NCBI RefSeq assembly: GCF_009795715.1
Contig: NZ_WTCR01000004.1
Location: 62,001-126,000 of the forward strand
Reading direction: 5' to 3'
Length of the DNA: 64,000 nucleotides
DNA from: Labilibaculum euxinicum
GTDB taxonomy: Bacteria > Bacteroidota > Bacteroidia > Bacteroidales > Marinifilaceae
Shown: positions 55,087-62,962 of the stretch, in pieces
Position numbering within the stretch: position 1 is the stretch's first letter
Layout: every line of letters begins with the position of its first letter
Notes under the pieces: generated by a model
Told to the model about the DNA's origin: nothing
The model's input: only the letters and a program-made list of their open reading frames with translations
The model's database searches: none
Position numbers and translations under genes: made by a program

Positions 55087-55434
55087 AATCCGTCTCAAAA
55101 TTTAAGTTTGTGCAAAAACTCACACCTATTTAATATGATGCGCATAGAGGTTCAATCAAGCCAGTAGAACGTAAACAAAGTAAAACTTGTGCATTTCAAT
55201 AATTTTAACAAATCACTGGCAATCGGGTTCAAAAGAAGAGCAATAAACACTTGCTGCCCATAATTTTTCGCTCCTGCTCCCTCCTGCGAACACCAAAGCC
55301 TTAAAGTCTGATCATAAAAAGCTATAATTTATTGGCACAAGCTTTTGTTTTTAACATATCTTTTCTAATTTCAAAAACCAAAATGTTTTATTTAACAAGC
55401 CAATTGATAATTCAACCCGAAAAAAATTTAATAA

Positions 55435-56178
55435 ATGGCAAACGTGACAACGACAAAAACAATTTATGAATTGGTTCTTGAAATTTCTGAAAACAAGATT
55501 ATTTCACCAACTATTCCTGTAGATATTACCATTGGCGAGGCCGGAATACTTCACCAAAATGCAATAGAAGACAAAGCAGAGCTTTTGGCAAAAGGGGTAA
55601 GCGAAGATTCAATTAATGAGCTTCCTTTGAGAGCTAAATTTTTACAAGAACGGCAATCAATATGGACTGCAGTTTATCAATCAGCCTTAACCAGCAACAA
55701 AGAATGGGAAGCAAAAATTAATGAAGCCAGCCAATTGCATAGGGAATTAAAGTTCGATTTTAAGTTTGCCTACAGAAACCACCCGGATATTCTGAAAAAA
55801 CTGCAAAATATATTGAGAGGCAGTGGTCATATGAATTTGATTCAGGACATGAGCGACTACTATGCATTTGCCAAACAATATCCAGAACCTTTGGCCACGA
55901 TTCTATTTGATACGACTAAAATTGACCGCTCGAAACAACTGTCGCATGAGCTGCACGAACTAATGAACCGGGTTAATGGGGTGAAAAACAGCAAAAAAAG
56001 ACCGGAAAAACAGCTTCGCGACAAAGCCTACACCTATCTGAAACAATTGGTTGACGAAATTCGTGCCTACGGGAAATATGCTTTCTGGGACGACAAAGAA
56101 AAACAAAAGAGATATTCGAGTGAGTATATAAGAAGTAAAAACAAAAGGAATAACAAGTTAACTGAAATAAATAACTAG
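55435..56178 (+). CDS. Unrecognised helical protein, 247 residues
   Basis: No signal peptide or membrane segment. Mostly charged, helix-forming sequence with LPLRAKFLQERQSIWTAVYQSAL near the middle, LQNILRGSGHMNLIQDMSDYYAFAK and a Lys/Arg-rich tail (KKRPEKQLRDKAYTYLKQLVDEIRAYGKYAFW, then RYSSEYIRSKNKRNNK). It loosely resembles abundant Bacteroidota hypothetical proteins with a GxxxLIQDL motif, often present in many copies per genome; I cannot name the family with certainty. It is the only gene between the interspersed repeat and the periodic array, and may be linked to one of them. Function unknown. Confidence 0.75.
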   Translation: MANVTTTKTIYELVLEISENKIISPTIPVDITIGEAGILHQNAIEDKAELLAKGVSEDSINELPLRAKFLQERQSIWTAVYQSALTSNKEWEAKINEASQLHRELKFDFKFAYRNHPDILKKLQNILRGSGHMNLIQDMSDYYAFAKQYPEPLATILFDTTKIDRSKQLSHELHELMNRVNGVKNSKKRPEKQLRDKAYTYLKQLVDEIRAYGKYAFWDDKEKQKRYSSEYIRSKNKRNNKLTEINN

Positions 56179-56190
56179 CTAAAAAGCCTA

Positions 56191-56375
56191 AATCTGCTGA
56201 CCTAATTTACATCAGGAATATAATTTAAATATCAGAAGCACATTTATACGAATCAGTAGTCAATTTTAACAATCAGGAGAATCAATTTAAGCATCAGGGA
56301 TATAAAAAAATCCGATAGATATTTAAAATTTACATCAGGAATACCAAAAACTCCAACAGAAATATGAATTCAACC
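56191..56375. repeat. Degenerate array with 20/21-bp period (ATCAG units)
   Basis: ATCAG begins at 56211, 56231, 56252, 56272, 56293 and 56334, with weaker copies at 56192 (ATCTG), 56314 (GATAG) and 56355 (AACAG). Spacing is 20, 21, 20, 21, then 21+20 and 21. Each unit is ATCAGgaata followed by an AT-rich half. The period is not a multiple of three, so it is non-coding, and equals about two helical turns. Directly downstream of the 247-residue protein gene. Confidence 0.65.
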
Positions 56376-56453
56376 AATTGGAATCATTTTCTACATATTA
56401 TAGTACTGTGACAAAAAAAACAACAGATAAACATTAATTTCTCCCATCAAAAT

Positions 56454-56484
56454 TTTGCTCTTTTAAAATTTCCCTTTACCTTCG
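56454..56484 (+). promoter_or_regulatory. Promoter of the ars-type operon
   Basis: TTTG (56454-56457), 19-base spacer, TACCTTCG (56477-56484), one mismatch to TAnnTTTG. Its -7 end overlaps the operator, as expected for repression by blocking RNA polymerase. Confidence 0.5.
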
Positions 56485-56508
56485 TTTCGTAGTTTTACGA
56501 AATACGAA
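56481..56508. promoter_or_regulatory. ArsR-type operator
   Basis: TTTCGTA (56485-56491), GTTT, TACGAAA (56496-56502) is a perfect inverted repeat, extended outward by TTCG (56481-56484) and by a further TACGAA (56503-56508). It lies between the -7 box and the start of the ArsR gene at 56513, so autoregulation is likely. Confidence 0.7.
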
Positions 56509-56512
56509 ACAT

Positions 56513-56809
56513 ATGGAAGTAAAAGAGTTCTATTCCACCGATGAAAAACAATTGGCCCGATTTGCCAAAGCCTTGTCGCATCCTGTGCGCATTTACATTT
56601 GCGATTTACTTTCGAAACAAACCTGCTGCTACAGTGGCGATTTGGCAGAGGAAGTTCCCATTGCCAGATCAACCCTTTCTCAGCATTTAAAAGAACTAAA
56701 AAATGCAGGTTTAATTCAGGGTGAAATTACCCCTCCTAAAATTAAATACTGCCTGAACAAAGAAAATTGGGCTATGGCTCAAAAATTATTTAAAGAATTT
56801 TTCAAGTAA
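56513..56809 (+). CDS. ArsR-family metalloregulator
   Basis: 98 residues, one winged-helix domain: LARFAKALSHPVRIYICDLL, recognition helix IARSTLSQHLKELKNAGLI, wing QGEITPPKIKYCLN. Candidate metal or metalloid ligands C30, C38 and C39 lie at the alpha-3 region where ArsR-type sensors bind As(III), although the exact ELCVCDL box is absent (QTCCYSGDL instead). An operator overlaps its own promoter. First gene of a six-gene same-strand cluster of thiol-redox and permease genes. Confidence 0.88.
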   Translation: MEVKEFYSTDEKQLARFAKALSHPVRIYICDLLSKQTCCYSGDLAEEVPIARSTLSQHLKELKNAGLIQGEITPPKIKYCLNKENWAMAQKLFKEFFK

Positions 56810-56902
56810 TAGATGTGAGATACCGGATATGAGATTTCAGACTCAATCTCCTCTCCCGCTCTCTTCAAAGCAAATTACGATTAACACAAACAAAATATTA
56901 TT

Positions 56903-57139
56903 ATGGAAATTAAAGTATTAGGTCCGGGCTGTAAAAAATGCGTCACATTAGCCGAAGCAGCCAAAAAAGCAGTAGAAGAACTTGCAATTGATGCAAACAT
57001 CACGAAAGTGGATGATATGGTAAAGATTCTATCTTATGGTGTGATGTCAACTCCGGCTCTTGTTATCAACGAAAAAGTGGTAGTGAGCGGAAAAGTCCCT
57101 TCAGTATCTGAAATCAAAGAATTTATTCAAAACGCATAA
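56903..57139 (+). CDS. Mini-thioredoxin, ArsE-like redox-active protein
   Basis: 78 residues, a small thioredoxin-fold protein: MEIKVLGPGCKKC (CxxC at C10/C13), then STPALVINEKVVVSGKVPS with the cis-Pro. The family (redox-active disulfide protein 2) includes methanogen-type small thioredoxins and ArsE of the arsEFG system. Cytoplasmic. In context it may shuttle electrons to the membrane protein encoded downstream. Name by context; the fold itself is clear. Confidence 0.82.
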   Translation: MEIKVLGPGCKKCVTLAEAAKKAVEELAIDANITKVDDMVKILSYGVMSTPALVINEKVVVSGKVPSVSEIKEFIQNA

Positions 57140-57150
57140 ACATTTATAAA

Positions 57151-57618
57151 ATGAAAAACCTGGCATTATATAGTCTACTGGCAATTGGTATTAGCTTTAC
57201 TTCTTGTCAATCGAATACAAAAAAAGAAACTGCAAAAGCAGAAACCAAAGTTGCCTGCACTAATGATTGCAGTAAATGTGAAAAATCTGCAGAAAGTAAA
57301 TTAACCACGCAAAACGTTGAAAACGCAGGTATCTATTATTTTCATGGCGACAGAAAATGCAAAACGTGTAAAGCTGTAGGCGAAAAAGCAAAGGAGATTG
57401 CAGAAAAAATGAATGCAAAATTCTTCGATATTAATCTGGATGAAGAAGGAAATGAAGCTTTGGCTAAAGAATTTCAGGCATCGGGCTCTTCCCTTTTCAT
57501 TAAGCACAGCAAATCAGGTGAAATTGAAAACTTAACCAATTTTGCATTCCGTACTGCTATTAACGACACCAAAGCTTACGTTGAAAAACTGGAATCTACC
57601 TTAAAAGCCGATATGTAA
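57151..57618 (+). CDS. Cys-rich thioredoxin-like lipoprotein, ArsF-like
   Basis: 155 residues. Lipobox FTSC (C19), so exported and lipid-anchored. A Cys cluster C36-x3-C40-x2-C43 (ACTNDCSKC) precedes a thioredoxin-like domain with CxxC at C70/C73 (RKCKTCKAVGEKA). This architecture matches the protein family named for ArsF, which with ArsE and ArsG is reported to act on aromatic arsenicals (nitroreductase/efflux). Starts 11 bases after the ArsE-like gene. The extra Cys cluster could bind a metalloid or take part in disulfide relay. Confidence 0.78.
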   Translation: MKNLALYSLLAIGISFTSCQSNTKKETAKAETKVACTNDCSKCEKSAESKLTTQNVENAGIYYFHGDRKCKTCKAVGEKAKEIAEKMNAKFFDINLDEEGNEALAKEFQASGSSLFIKHSKSGEIENLTNFAFRTAINDTKAYVEKLESTLKADM

Positions 57619-57727
57619 TTTCTATTCAATATTGACTTGATTGAAGAAATATTGATGACACACGGCAATATAAATTGTGATGTGATTAAGATATATTGCC
57701 GTTTTTATTTTCAGAAACAATTGCAAA

Positions 57728-58432
57728 ATGGAATATTTAGATCAACTTTTATCCCAAAGCAACTTACCTGTTCTTTCAGCATTCCTGCTTGGCCTTATGA
57801 CTGCAATTAGTCCATGTCCTTTGGCCACAAATATTACTGCAACTGCATATATCAGTAAGAATTTGGGGAACAGGAAAAAGATTTTTATCAGTGGTCTGAT
57901 TTACACACTTGGCAGAGCTGTTAGCTATACTGTTTTGGGCATCATTTTGTATTTTGGGGCCAGTAAATTTAACATATCCTCATTCTTCAACGCCTATGGA
58001 GAACGATTATTGGGTCCGATTTTAATTCTGGTTGGAATATTTATGCTCGATATAATTTCGATCAATTTTCCAGGAGTTGGAAAACTAACGAATAAAATTA
58101 ACGGTGAAAAAATTAAAGGAAGCTACTGGGGAGCATTGCTCTTAGGTATTGTTTTTGCACTGGCATTCTGCCCTTATAGCGGCATTTTGTACTTCGGAAT
58201 GTTAATTCCTTTAAGCATTTCTCAACCCGATGGATTGTTTCTCCCAATAGTCTATGCCATTGCAACCGGTCTTCCGGTTATAATAATTGCTTATCTGCTT
58301 GCTTTCACACTATCGGGTGTAGGCAGTTTTTACAACAAGGTTAAAAGTTTCGAGTATTGGTTTAGAAAAGTGGCTGCTGTCATTTTCATTCTATCCGGTC
58401 TCTATTTCACTTACATCTTTTTTATTGCTTAA
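57728..58432 (+). CDS. CcdA/DsbD-like permease, ArsG-like
   Basis: 234 residues, six membrane helices arranged as an inverted repeat. The redox Cys pair sits in ISPCPLATNI (C30) and AFCPYSGILYFG (C148), the arrangement by which CcdA/DsbD move reducing equivalents across the inner membrane. Closest by form and context to the ArsG family (DsbD-like protein of arsEFG). Likely takes electrons from a cytoplasmic thioredoxin, perhaps the ArsE-like protein, to the periplasmic ArsF-like lipoprotein. Confidence 0.82.
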   Translation: MEYLDQLLSQSNLPVLSAFLLGLMTAISPCPLATNITATAYISKNLGNRKKIFISGLIYTLGRAVSYTVLGIILYFGASKFNISSFFNAYGERLLGPILILVGIFMLDIISINFPGVGKLTNKINGEKIKGSYWGALLLGIVFALAFCPYSGILYFGMLIPLSISQPDGLFLPIVYAIATGLPVIIIAYLLAFTLSGVGSFYNKVKSFEYWFRKVAAVIFILSGLYFTYIFFIA

Positions 58433-58447
58433 AGGCTATCAATCACT

Positions 58448-59485
58448 ATGATTAAATCAATACAAATCACAAATAGAAAGCAACTTCTTCTGGCTTTTCT
58501 TTTACTTCCCGTATGGTATTTATTGTATGCCAATCTGCAAAATATATCCGATTTTTTAATCGATACCGTTTTTCAGATGCAAAAAGGCACGCACCTTTCA
58601 GAAACCTTGCGCTTCTTTATTTTCGAAGTTCCTAAGGTTCTCCTGTTATTAGTCCTCATTATTTTTGGTGTAGGTATTATCCGCAGCTATTTCTCACCTG
58701 AAAAAACCAGAAACGCTTTGGCTGGAAAATCCACTTTCATGGGAAATATTCTGGCAGCATTGCTTGGTATCTTGACTCCTTTCTGCTCTTGTTCTGCAAT
58801 TCCTTTATTTCTGGGATTTGTGGAGGCAGGCGTACCTTTAGGCGTTACCTTCAGTTTCTTGATTGCCGCACCAATGGTAAATGAAATAGCGCTTATTATG
58901 CTGGTTGGTTTATTTGGATGGAAAACTGCAATTATCTACACACTAACAGGTTTATTGATCGCGGTTTTTGCCGGCTATCTGATAGGAGTTTTAAAGCTTG
59001 AAAAATATATACAAGCCTGGGTTTTTGAAGTAAAAACAGGACAAACAAGTACAGATGAAACCAAAATGAACTTTTCGCATCGTATTAAGGTTGGTTTGGA
59101 TACAGTTAAAGAAATTGTCGGTAAAATTTGGCTCTACATAGTTATTGGTGTTGCAATTGGCGCGGCGGCGCATGGTTACGTTCCTGAAGATTACATGGCT
59201 GCACTAATGGGAAAATCAGCATGGTACTCTGTTCCTTTATCTATTCTTATCGGGATTCCCATGTATTCAAATGCAGCAGGCATCATTCCAATTGTGAGCG
59301 TTTTAATCGAAAAAGGAGCTTCGCTGGGAACTTCACTTGCCTTTATGATGTCGGTAATTGGTTTGTCCTTGCCCGAAATTATTATCCTTAAAAAGGTATT
59401 AAAAATGCCTTTGATATTGGCATTTGTAGGAATAGTTGCTGCAGGAATTCTTTGTGTTGGATTTATTTTTAATTTTATCTATTAA
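58448..59485 (+). CDS. ArsP-type (DUF318) permease
   Basis: 345 residues, eight or more membrane segments. Family signature TPFCSCSAIPLFLGFVEAGVPLGVTFSFLIAAPMVNEIAL with C113 and C115, echoed in the second half by GIPMYSNAAGIIPIVSVLIEKGASLGTSLAFMMSVIGLSLPE. ArsP proteins of this superfamily export trivalent methyl- or aromatic arsenicals; others move Cu/Zn. A middle cytoplasmic loop (about 190-220) lacks added metal-binding motifs. It starts 15 bases after the ArsG-like gene. The substrate is inferred from the operon. Confidence 0.85.
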   Translation: MIKSIQITNRKQLLLAFLLLPVWYLLYANLQNISDFLIDTVFQMQKGTHLSETLRFFIFEVPKVLLLLVLIIFGVGIIRSYFSPEKTRNALAGKSTFMGNILAALLGILTPFCSCSAIPLFLGFVEAGVPLGVTFSFLIAAPMVNEIALIMLVGLFGWKTAIIYTLTGLLIAVFAGYLIGVLKLEKYIQAWVFEVKTGQTSTDETKMNFSHRIKVGLDTVKEIVGKIWLYIVIGVAIGAAAHGYVPEDYMAALMGKSAWYSVPLSILIGIPMYSNAAGIIPIVSVLIEKGASLGTSLAFMMSVIGLSLPEIIILKKVLKMPLILAFVGIVAAGILCVGFIFNFIY

Positions 59486-59528
59486 GGGATGAACAATTTG
59501 TCTTGCAAACTGTTTTAGGAATAGTTAT

Positions 59529-59951
59529 ATGCAACATATCAAATCAGATCAAAATTATTCAGACCCTATCGTACTTTTCGATGGGGTTTGCAATTTATGT
59601 ACTACTTCCGTTCGATTTTTACTTGCCTGTAACAGAAAAGAAAATCTTCATTTTGCATCACTTCAGTCTGACTTTGCCAGAGATTTACTGGTTCAATACA
59701 AACTTACCAATGAAGAACTTAGCACCATAATCTTCATCGAAAACAAGCAGATTTACACAAAAAGCTCCGCCGTTTTAGAACTAACGAAACATTTAATTTA
59801 TCCTTGGAGAGCATTGTACTTCTTTAAGTTCGTACCAAGAATAATTACCGATTGGGTATACAATCTAATTTCAAGAAACCGATACAATTGGTTTGGTAAA
59901 AAAAACCAATGTATGATTCCAAAACCAAAGTGGAAACATCGGTTTTTCTGA
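59529..59951 (+). CDS. DCC-family thiol-disulfide oxidoreductase (DUF393)
   Basis: 140 residues. The DCC motif is exact: VLFDGVCNLCTTSVRF with CxxC at C21/C24, then FASLQSD and a Tyr/Trp-rich C-terminus (RYNWFGKK). Thioredoxin-like fold predicted for the family. It starts 43 bases after the permease gene, with no terminator between, so it may be the sixth member of the thiol-redox operon. Precise function unknown. Confidence 0.83.
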   Translation: MQHIKSDQNYSDPIVLFDGVCNLCTTSVRFLLACNRKENLHFASLQSDFARDLLVQYKLTNEELSTIIFIENKQIYTKSSAVLELTKHLIYPWRALYFFKFVPRIITDWVYNLISRNRYNWFGKKNQCMIPKPKWKHRFF

Positions 59952-59971
59952 GTAATTAAAACTCTTAAAGC

Positions 59972-60004
59972 ATAAAAAAACCGGAATCCATAAGGACTCC
60001 GGTT
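59972..60004. terminator. Terminator between DCC and pfkA genes
   Basis: AACCGGAATCC (59979-59989), loop ATAA, GGACTCCGGTT (59994-60004). A T-run follows on the minus strand (59978-59974), serving pfkA; the plus strand ends in TATATAT. Confidence 0.85.
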
Positions 60005-60023
60005 ATATATCTTAGCAAAAGAA

Positions 60024-61118
60024 TTAGTCTCCGAAACAGATACCAACACCTTTTGCAGTTTTAACCAAATTAGCTTTTGGATCAACAAGATTTTGTTTTC
60101 CGATAGCTTCCGGAAGAGGAACACCAACAACCTCAGGATGACGATACGCCACCATTTGACCGAATTTTCCTTCCAACACCATCTCGAATGCCTTAACACC
60201 AAATTGAGTTGCTAAAACACGATCGTAAGCCAAAGGAATACCACCACGTTGCAAGTGACCTAATACTGTGGTACGAATATCAGCTTCAACACCAGCTTCT
60301 TTCAATTCAACCAACAAACGATCAGCAGCACCGCTTAATTTCAGGTTAGGATTTCCAACTTCAGTACTTTCAGCAGCTAAAGCAGCACCACCTATAGGCA
60401 TAGCACCTTCAGCAACAACGATAATACCAAAACCTTTTCCTTTTAGGAAACGAGTATCTAATTTTTCCTTTACTTTTTTAATATCGTAAGGAACCTCCGG
60501 AATCAAACAAGCTTCTGCACCACCAGCAATAGCAGCACTTAAAGCAATCCATCCCGCATCACGTCCCATAGCTTCCAAAATAAAAACACGGTTATGAGAT
60601 GCCGCAGTAGTTTTTAATTTATCAACAGCTTCAGTACAAATCTGTACTGCAGTTTGGTAACCGAAAGTAAAATCTGTTGCAGAAAGGTCATTATCAATGG
60701 TTTTAGGTACCCCAATAATGTTCAATCCTTTTTCGTAAAGAGCTTGTGAAATTTTCTGAGAACCATCACCACCAATACTAATTACTGCATCGATTCCCAA
60801 GTATTGTAATTTGCGAATCATTTCGTCTGAACGATCGGCAGAACCCCAAGAGCCATCTTTATTTTTAACCGGCCAAGCAAATGGACCACCCTTTGTGGTA
60901 GTTCCAATTATTGTACCACCTTGGTAGTGGATTCCTTTTACAGCAGCATCATCTAATATTTTTATTTCAGTTGGTTCTTTCAATATTCCATCGAAAGACT
61001 GAATACTTCCTACTACTTCCCAATCTTTTTCCTGAGCTGCACGTTTCACAACGGCGCGAATTACAGCATTCAACCCTGGGCAATCACCACCTCCGGTTGC
61101 AACTAATACTCTTTTCAT
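60024..61118 (-). CDS. pfkA: 6-phosphofructokinase
   Basis: 364 residues from ATG 61118; the frame extends eight codons upstream, but MKRVLVATGGGDCPGLNAVIR is the family start. GGDGS (116-120) has Gly at the ATP/PPi switch position, which favours ATP, while PKTIDND (K139) carries the Lys otherwise seen in PPi-dependent enzymes. This Gly/Lys pair is known from ATP-using group III enzymes of actinobacteria. Catalytic D142 in TIDND and the substrate-binding MGRDAGWIA are present. Phosphorylates fructose-6-phosphate in glycolysis. Confidence 0.93.
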   Translation of the reverse strand: MKRVLVATGGGDCPGLNAVIRAVVKRAAQEKDWEVVGSIQSFDGILKEPTEIKILDDAAVKGIHYQGGTIIGTTTKGGPFAWPVKNKDGSWGSADRSDEMIRKLQYLGIDAVISIGGDGSQKISQALYEKGLNIIGVPKTIDNDLSATDFTFGYQTAVQICTEAVDKLKTTAASHNRVFILEAMGRDAGWIALSAAIAGGAEACLIPEVPYDIKKVKEKLDTRFLKGKGFGIIVVAEGAMPIGGAALAAESTEVGNPNLKLSGAADRLLVELKEAGVEADIRTTVLGHLQRGGIPLAYDRVLATQFGVKAFEMVLEGKFGQMVAYRHPEVVGVPLPEAIGKQNLVDPKANLVKTAKGVGICFGD

Positions 61119-61357
61119 AATTGTCAATTTAATATATTTCAATCAATTTGCTTGGCTAGCTCGGCTAAAGTAAAAATATTTTTTCAATCTCGAACAAACA
61201 ATTTCACAATCAATGAATTGCAATCGATTTCGGGGTCATTTTTTATAATGAATTTGAATTATTAATTTTAAGCTAATCTCTAAATTTAAAAATTGAAAGC
61301 CTGTTTTGGAAATTATACGCTAAAAAAACATGATTTAAACGATAAGCCGCTGCAATT

Positions 61358-61855
61358 ATGGAAATTTTAATTGAAAAATCAGATCTGACCAAATTACATG
61401 TTGATGCAATTGTGAATGCAGCTAATGAAAGTCTACTTGGCGGAGGTGGTGTTGATGGAGCTATTCATCGAGCAGCAGGATCTGAATTGTTACAAGAATG
61501 TAAAAAATTAAATGGTTGTCCAACGGGAGAAGCAAAAATAACAAAAGGATACCTTCTTCCGGCAAAGCATGTTATTCATACTGTTGGCCCAATTTGGAAA
61601 GGAGGAAATTGCAATGAAAAACAACTCCTCAAGAATTGCTACAAAAACAGCATCCGATTGGCCGAAAATTTAAATTTAGAAAGCATTGCATTTCCGAATA
61701 TCAGCACTGGAGTTTATGGTTTCCCGAAAAAAGATGCCGCAGAGATAGCAATTAAAACAATTAAGGAAGAAGCGAAACAGCTAAAATCCATTCGCAAAAT
61801 TATTTTTTGCATTTTCGATGATGAAAACCTTAACATCTATCAAAATTTACTTTAA
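61358..61855 (+). CDS. Macro-domain protein (O-acetyl-ADP-ribose deacetylase-like)
   Basis: 165 residues, one macro domain: [37 protein letters not shown] and [20 protein letters not shown], the ADP-ribose binding loops of the MacroD/YmdB group, with the catalytic-type Asn and Asp conserved. Likely removes ADP-ribose or acetyl from ADP-ribosyl esters in the cytoplasm. Stands alone, convergent with the rhodanese-like gene, sharing 4 bases at the stops. Confidence 0.93.
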   Translation: MEILIEKSDLTKLHVDAIVNAANESLLGGGGVDGAIHRAAGSELLQECKKLNGCPTGEAKITKGYLLPAKHVIHTVGPIWKGGNCNEKQLLKNCYKNSIRLAENLNLESIAFPNISTGVYGFPKKDAAEIAIKTIKEEAKQLKSIRKIIFCIFDDENLNIYQNLL

Positions 61856-62286
61856 ACAAATATATCTTCCTCTACAATTTCAGGATAAGTCCAGTATTTG
61901 TATTTGCCCCAATTCAGCATTTGGGTATGTCCCTTTTCCTCTAAAAAGTTGATGACATTTTGAGATTTCAATGTTAAATCGCAGTAAAAAATCAGTTTGG
62001 TTCCCAATGGTATTTCAGAATATCTATTTTCAATTTCATCAAAAGGATAATTAAGAGCAGTGGGAATGTGTCCCAATAGAAAATATTCTTCCTCCCGGGT
62101 ATCTACTATCCAAATATCATCAACAGGACTTTGAGTTAAAGCAAATAATTCTTCAGCTTTGCTGTATTTTTTTAATTCTCCACCATCAACCGAAATATAT
62201 CCTGTATAATCAGGAGTATGAATAAAATACCAATAGATTCCAAAAACTATCGCAACAATTGAAACAATTAATAAAAACATATCCAT
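61852..62286 (-). CDS. Membrane-anchored rhodanese-like protein
   Basis: 144 residues from ATG 62286. The open frame reaches 62373, but those codons run through the terminator of the upstream gene, so the inner start is preferred. N-terminal membrane anchor [21 protein letters not shown], then a rhodanese fold (about 45-135) with [22 protein letters not shown] and the active-site loop [10 protein letters not shown]. The Cys is kept, but the loop lacks the usual CxxGxR residues, so sulfurtransferase activity is uncertain. Faces the periplasm or cytoplasm (orientation not clear). Confidence 0.78.
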   Translation of the reverse strand: MDMFLLIVSIVAIVFGIYWYFIHTPDYTGYISVDGGELKKYSKAEELFALTQSPVDDIWIVDTREEEYFLLGHIPTALNYPFDEIENRYSEIPLGTKLIFYCDLTLKSQNVINFLEEKGHTQMLNWGKYKYWTYPEIVEEDIFV

Positions 62287-62330
62287 ATAAATATCATTTT
62301 TGCAAAAAGCACCCCATATTTTCAGCAAAA

Positions 62331-62359
62331 CAAAAAAAAATCTCCCATAAGGAGATTCT
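62331..62359 (-). terminator. Terminator of the HAD-like gene
   Basis: On the minus strand GAATCTCC (62358-62351), loop about 5 bases, GGGAGATT (62346-62339), then TTTTTTTG. It lies inside the longer rhodanese frame and so supports the shorter start. Confidence 0.8.
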
Positions 62360-62380
62360 AAATGTTTTAGCACGAAACAA

Positions 62381-62848
62381 TTAGCGTTTCATGGTTGCTA
62401 TAAATGTGTCTTCATCCAAAAAGAAGTCTAAGGCATCATTAATAGATGGAACAATTACATCCACATGATCAATCACATCTTTATGAATTCCTTCGCCCTG
62501 CAATGTAGCAATAGAAACAACCGACTGCACAAACAGCCCAATATCAATACGAGCATTTCCAATTGCAGCAACCTTGTTACTTCCTAATGAAAGCAATATA
62601 TCTTCTTTTTCTCTCGAGTTATTAGCTTCGTAGTAGGTAATTCCGGTAGAATCAGATAATTCACGTGCGTTTCCTCTTTGATCAGAAGAAATCATCACAA
62701 CATTTACTCCAAAGGATTGCAAACGCTGTATTCTTTCAATCACACCAGAAACAATTTCACCTTTAACCGTTAATGTTCCATTCGAATCAACAACTAATGT
62801 GTCAATCTCAATCTTTCCAACACCAGGTACTCTATAAATTAAACTCAT
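62381..62848 (-). CDS. HAD-like protein (soluble P-type ATPase group)
   Basis: 155 residues resembling the free-standing P-domain (COG4087 type). Motif I is VVDSNGTLTVKGE, where the second Asp of DxDGT is Asn; motif II is MISSDQRG; motif IV is degenerate (AIGNARIDIGLF rather than GDGxND). The nucleophile Asp is retained, but the missing acid residues make ordinary phosphatase activity doubtful, so a regulatory or binding role is possible. Single gene with its own terminator. Confidence 0.75.
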   Translation of the reverse strand: MSLIYRVPGVGKIEIDTLVVDSNGTLTVKGEIVSGVIERIQRLQSFGVNVVMISSDQRGNARELSDSTGITYYEANNSREKEDILLSLGSNKVAAIGNARIDIGLFVQSVVSIATLQGEGIHKDVIDHVDVIVPSINDALDFFLDEDTFIATMKR

Positions 62849-62962
62849 CGATTTATACTTTAAATTTAGATCAGAAAATTAGTATTTTTTATAGTAAGTA
62901 AAAAAGGTTTTAAAACATCTTTTATATCAATAAAAAAAATTAATTGCCAGTACATTACTTCC

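Noticed and set aside
54948-55133. 61-codon open frame on the plus strand
   Set aside because: It spans the interspersed repeat, has no protein-like composition, and such frames are a known by-product of these repeats.
56191-56375. CRISPR array
   Set aside because: Units are only 20-21 bases in all, degenerate throughout, without the separation into constant repeats and unique spacers, and no cas genes are near.
62287-62373. N-terminal extension of the rhodanese-like protein
   Set aside because: It would be coded across the T-run and stem of the upstream gene's terminator and puts charged residues before the membrane anchor.
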